DNA of 6,755 nucleotides. Origin: JASFQI01 sp050115555 (lineage in GTDB: Bacteria > Desulfobacterota > DSM-4660 > Desulfatiglandales > HGW-15). Below the pieces are notes generated by a model. That model was given only the letters and a program-made list of their open reading frames with translations, had not been told where the DNA came from and did no database searches. Every line of letters begins with the position of its first letter. The first letter of the stretch is position 1. Position numbers and translations under genes: made by a program. This document shows positions 6,151-6,755 of the stretch, piece after piece. Location of the stretch: the NCBI GenBank assembly GCA_050115555.1, contig JASFQI010000275.1, positions 1 through 6,755 on the forward strand, in the 5' to 3' direction.

Positions 6151-6469
6151 TTTAGCACATGAAAATCATGATCACACAGAACGGAAGGGCCGTGGTGATC
6201 ACCGCGGTCTGAAGTGCGAGCAAGCCCCCGGCGACCAGAAGAACGGCGCCAACGGTTCCTTCGGTGAGGGCCCGGAAGATTCGCTGCCCCACCGGAGGCT
6301 CCGGGTCCCCGCCGGACGTGAGGATGTTAATGACTCAGACCCGCGTTCACCTGCTGGACCCCGAGCCCCAGGGAGGTGGCCACACCGAACAGCGTGCCGA
6401 AGACGGCGAGAATTTCCACGAGGTTCCCCAAGGTGCCGTAGATGCCCGAAAAGCATTTCTGGACGGGCA

Positions 6470-6755
6470 CTAGCCGAGGAGCTCCAGCAGTTTGCCTGCC
6501 AGCTCAGCGGCTTGGTAGGGTTTTTGAATGAATCCGTCGCATCCCCGTCTCAGGATGCTCGAGGCCTGTTCGTTCAGACTGTATCCGCTGGAGAGGAGTA
6601 TCTTTATCGATGGAGCGATTTCCTTGATTCGATCGAAGGTCTCACCACCGCTCATTCCCGGCATGATCATGTCGAGAAGAACGGCATCGATTCGGCCTTT
6701 ATGGCCTTGAACCACTGCGATTGCCTCTTCCCCGCTCGTCGCAGGAAGTGGGGCG
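6470..6755 (-). CDS. Response-regulator receiver domain, C-terminus of a probable hybrid histidine kinase (partial)
   Basis: The - strand is open from the window edge at 6755 to the TAG at 6472-6470, giving 94 residues that start mid-domain with LPATSGEEA. This is the C-terminal three quarters of a CheY-like receiver domain: phospho-acceptor D28 in AVLLDMIMPGMSGGE, the switch Ser at 55 in ILLSSGYS, and the conserved Lys at 78 in GFIQKPY. The protein ends directly after the last receiver helix, as hybrid sensor histidine kinases with a terminal receiver do, and the ATSGEEA / MIMPGMSG / LLSSGYS wording is typical of those rather than of DNA-binding regulators. A stand-alone receiver protein cannot be excluded, because the N-terminus is outside the window. 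A GTG at 6715 is an internal valine codon, not a start. The stop directly abuts the BCCT remnant, in the same orientation. Confidence 0.9.
   Translation of the reverse strand, partial: APLPATSGEEAIAVVQGHKGRIDAVLLDMIMPGMSGGETFDRIKEIAPSIKILLSSGYSLNEQASSILRRGCDGFIQKPYQAAELAGKLLELLG

Larger units (their letters stand above)
6017..6469 (-). pseudogene. BCCT-family (betaine/carnitine/choline) transporter remnant
   Basis: Reading the - strand, about 6446-6336 encodes GIYGTLGNLVEILAVFGT and LFGVATSLGLGVQQVNAGL, matching the TM5 region of BCCT transporters (compare FATVFGTACSLGLGALQ in BetP). That frame then stops at 6329-6327. From about 6334, one base out of register, the sequence resumes as VINILTSGGDPEPPVGQRIF, then ALTEGTVGAVLLVAGGLLALQ and TAVITTALPFCVIMIFMC: the end of TM10 through TM11 and TM12. 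A premature TAA (6154-6152) interrupts MC-stop-SLQKGLQ; after it a hydrophilic C-terminal tail stays open to TGA at 6019-6017. Missing are TM1-4 and about 200 or more residues between TM5 and TM10, including the TM8 aromatic box and the TM10 Na+ site, so no transport function can remain. Intact members are secondary transporters that import compatible solutes or choline. The left limit of homology lies somewhere in 6440-6469, just after the receiver-domain stop. Confidence 0.85.

Noticed and set aside
6199..6456. An 85-codon - strand frame within the transporter remnant
   Set aside because: It is in a third frame relative to both BCCT-like pieces and is Arg/Gly/Ser-rich without similarity I can see.
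6017..6469. Reading the BCCT region as a programmed frameshift or intact small transporter
   Set aside because: The TM5-like and TM10-end pieces are adjacent although about 200 residues separate them in the family, and a TAA follows. That is deletion and decay, not recoding.

Overview
This window reads as ordinary chromosomal DNA from a GC-rich Gram-negative bacterium. The gene set (a Sec-exported FecR-domain protein, a cofactor-independent phosphoglycerate mutase, a FAH-family hydrolase, a receiver-domain signalling protein and a betaine/choline-type transporter remnant) and the codon use would suit a Desulfobacterota (deltaproteobacterial) lineage. That assignment is inference; no rRNA or other marker is present.

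Left part (1-2289). A + strand gene for a small Rossmann-like protein of the YpsA-related / putative molybdenum-carrier family (56-556) converges on a two-gene - strand operon. The operon encodes a FAH-family hydrolase/isomerase/decarboxylase (2289 down to 1462) followed 7 bp later by an MBL-fold metallohydrolase (1454 down to 579). The pair looks like a small catabolic or detoxification unit, but its substrate cannot be read from the sequence.

Middle (2290-5470). A 430-bp divergent intergenic region holds a good sigma70-like promoter (TTGCAA-17-TATGAT) pointing right into a periplasmic FecR-domain protein (2720-3721). The phosphoglycerate mutase gpmI follows on the same strand after about 117 bp, with all catalytic and metal-binding residues present.

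Right part (5471-6755). All genes here are on the - strand. From the window edge inward they are: the C-terminal receiver domain of a signalling protein, probably a hybrid histidine kinase (partial at 6755); a wrecked BCCT-family (betaine/carnitine/choline) transporter gene (about 6469 down to 6017); and an intact 148-residue protein of unknown function (6020 down to 5574). The BCCT remnant keeps the TM5-like segment and the TM10-end to C-terminus, joined out of frame by a large internal deletion near 6335. It also lacks its N-terminal half and carries a premature TAA. Its old stop codon still overlaps the start of the 148-residue gene (ATGA), so that gene appears to be the orphaned, once translationally coupled partner of the transporter. 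This is the most interesting feature of the window. I saw no CRISPR array, RNA gene, insertion sequence or phage gene.
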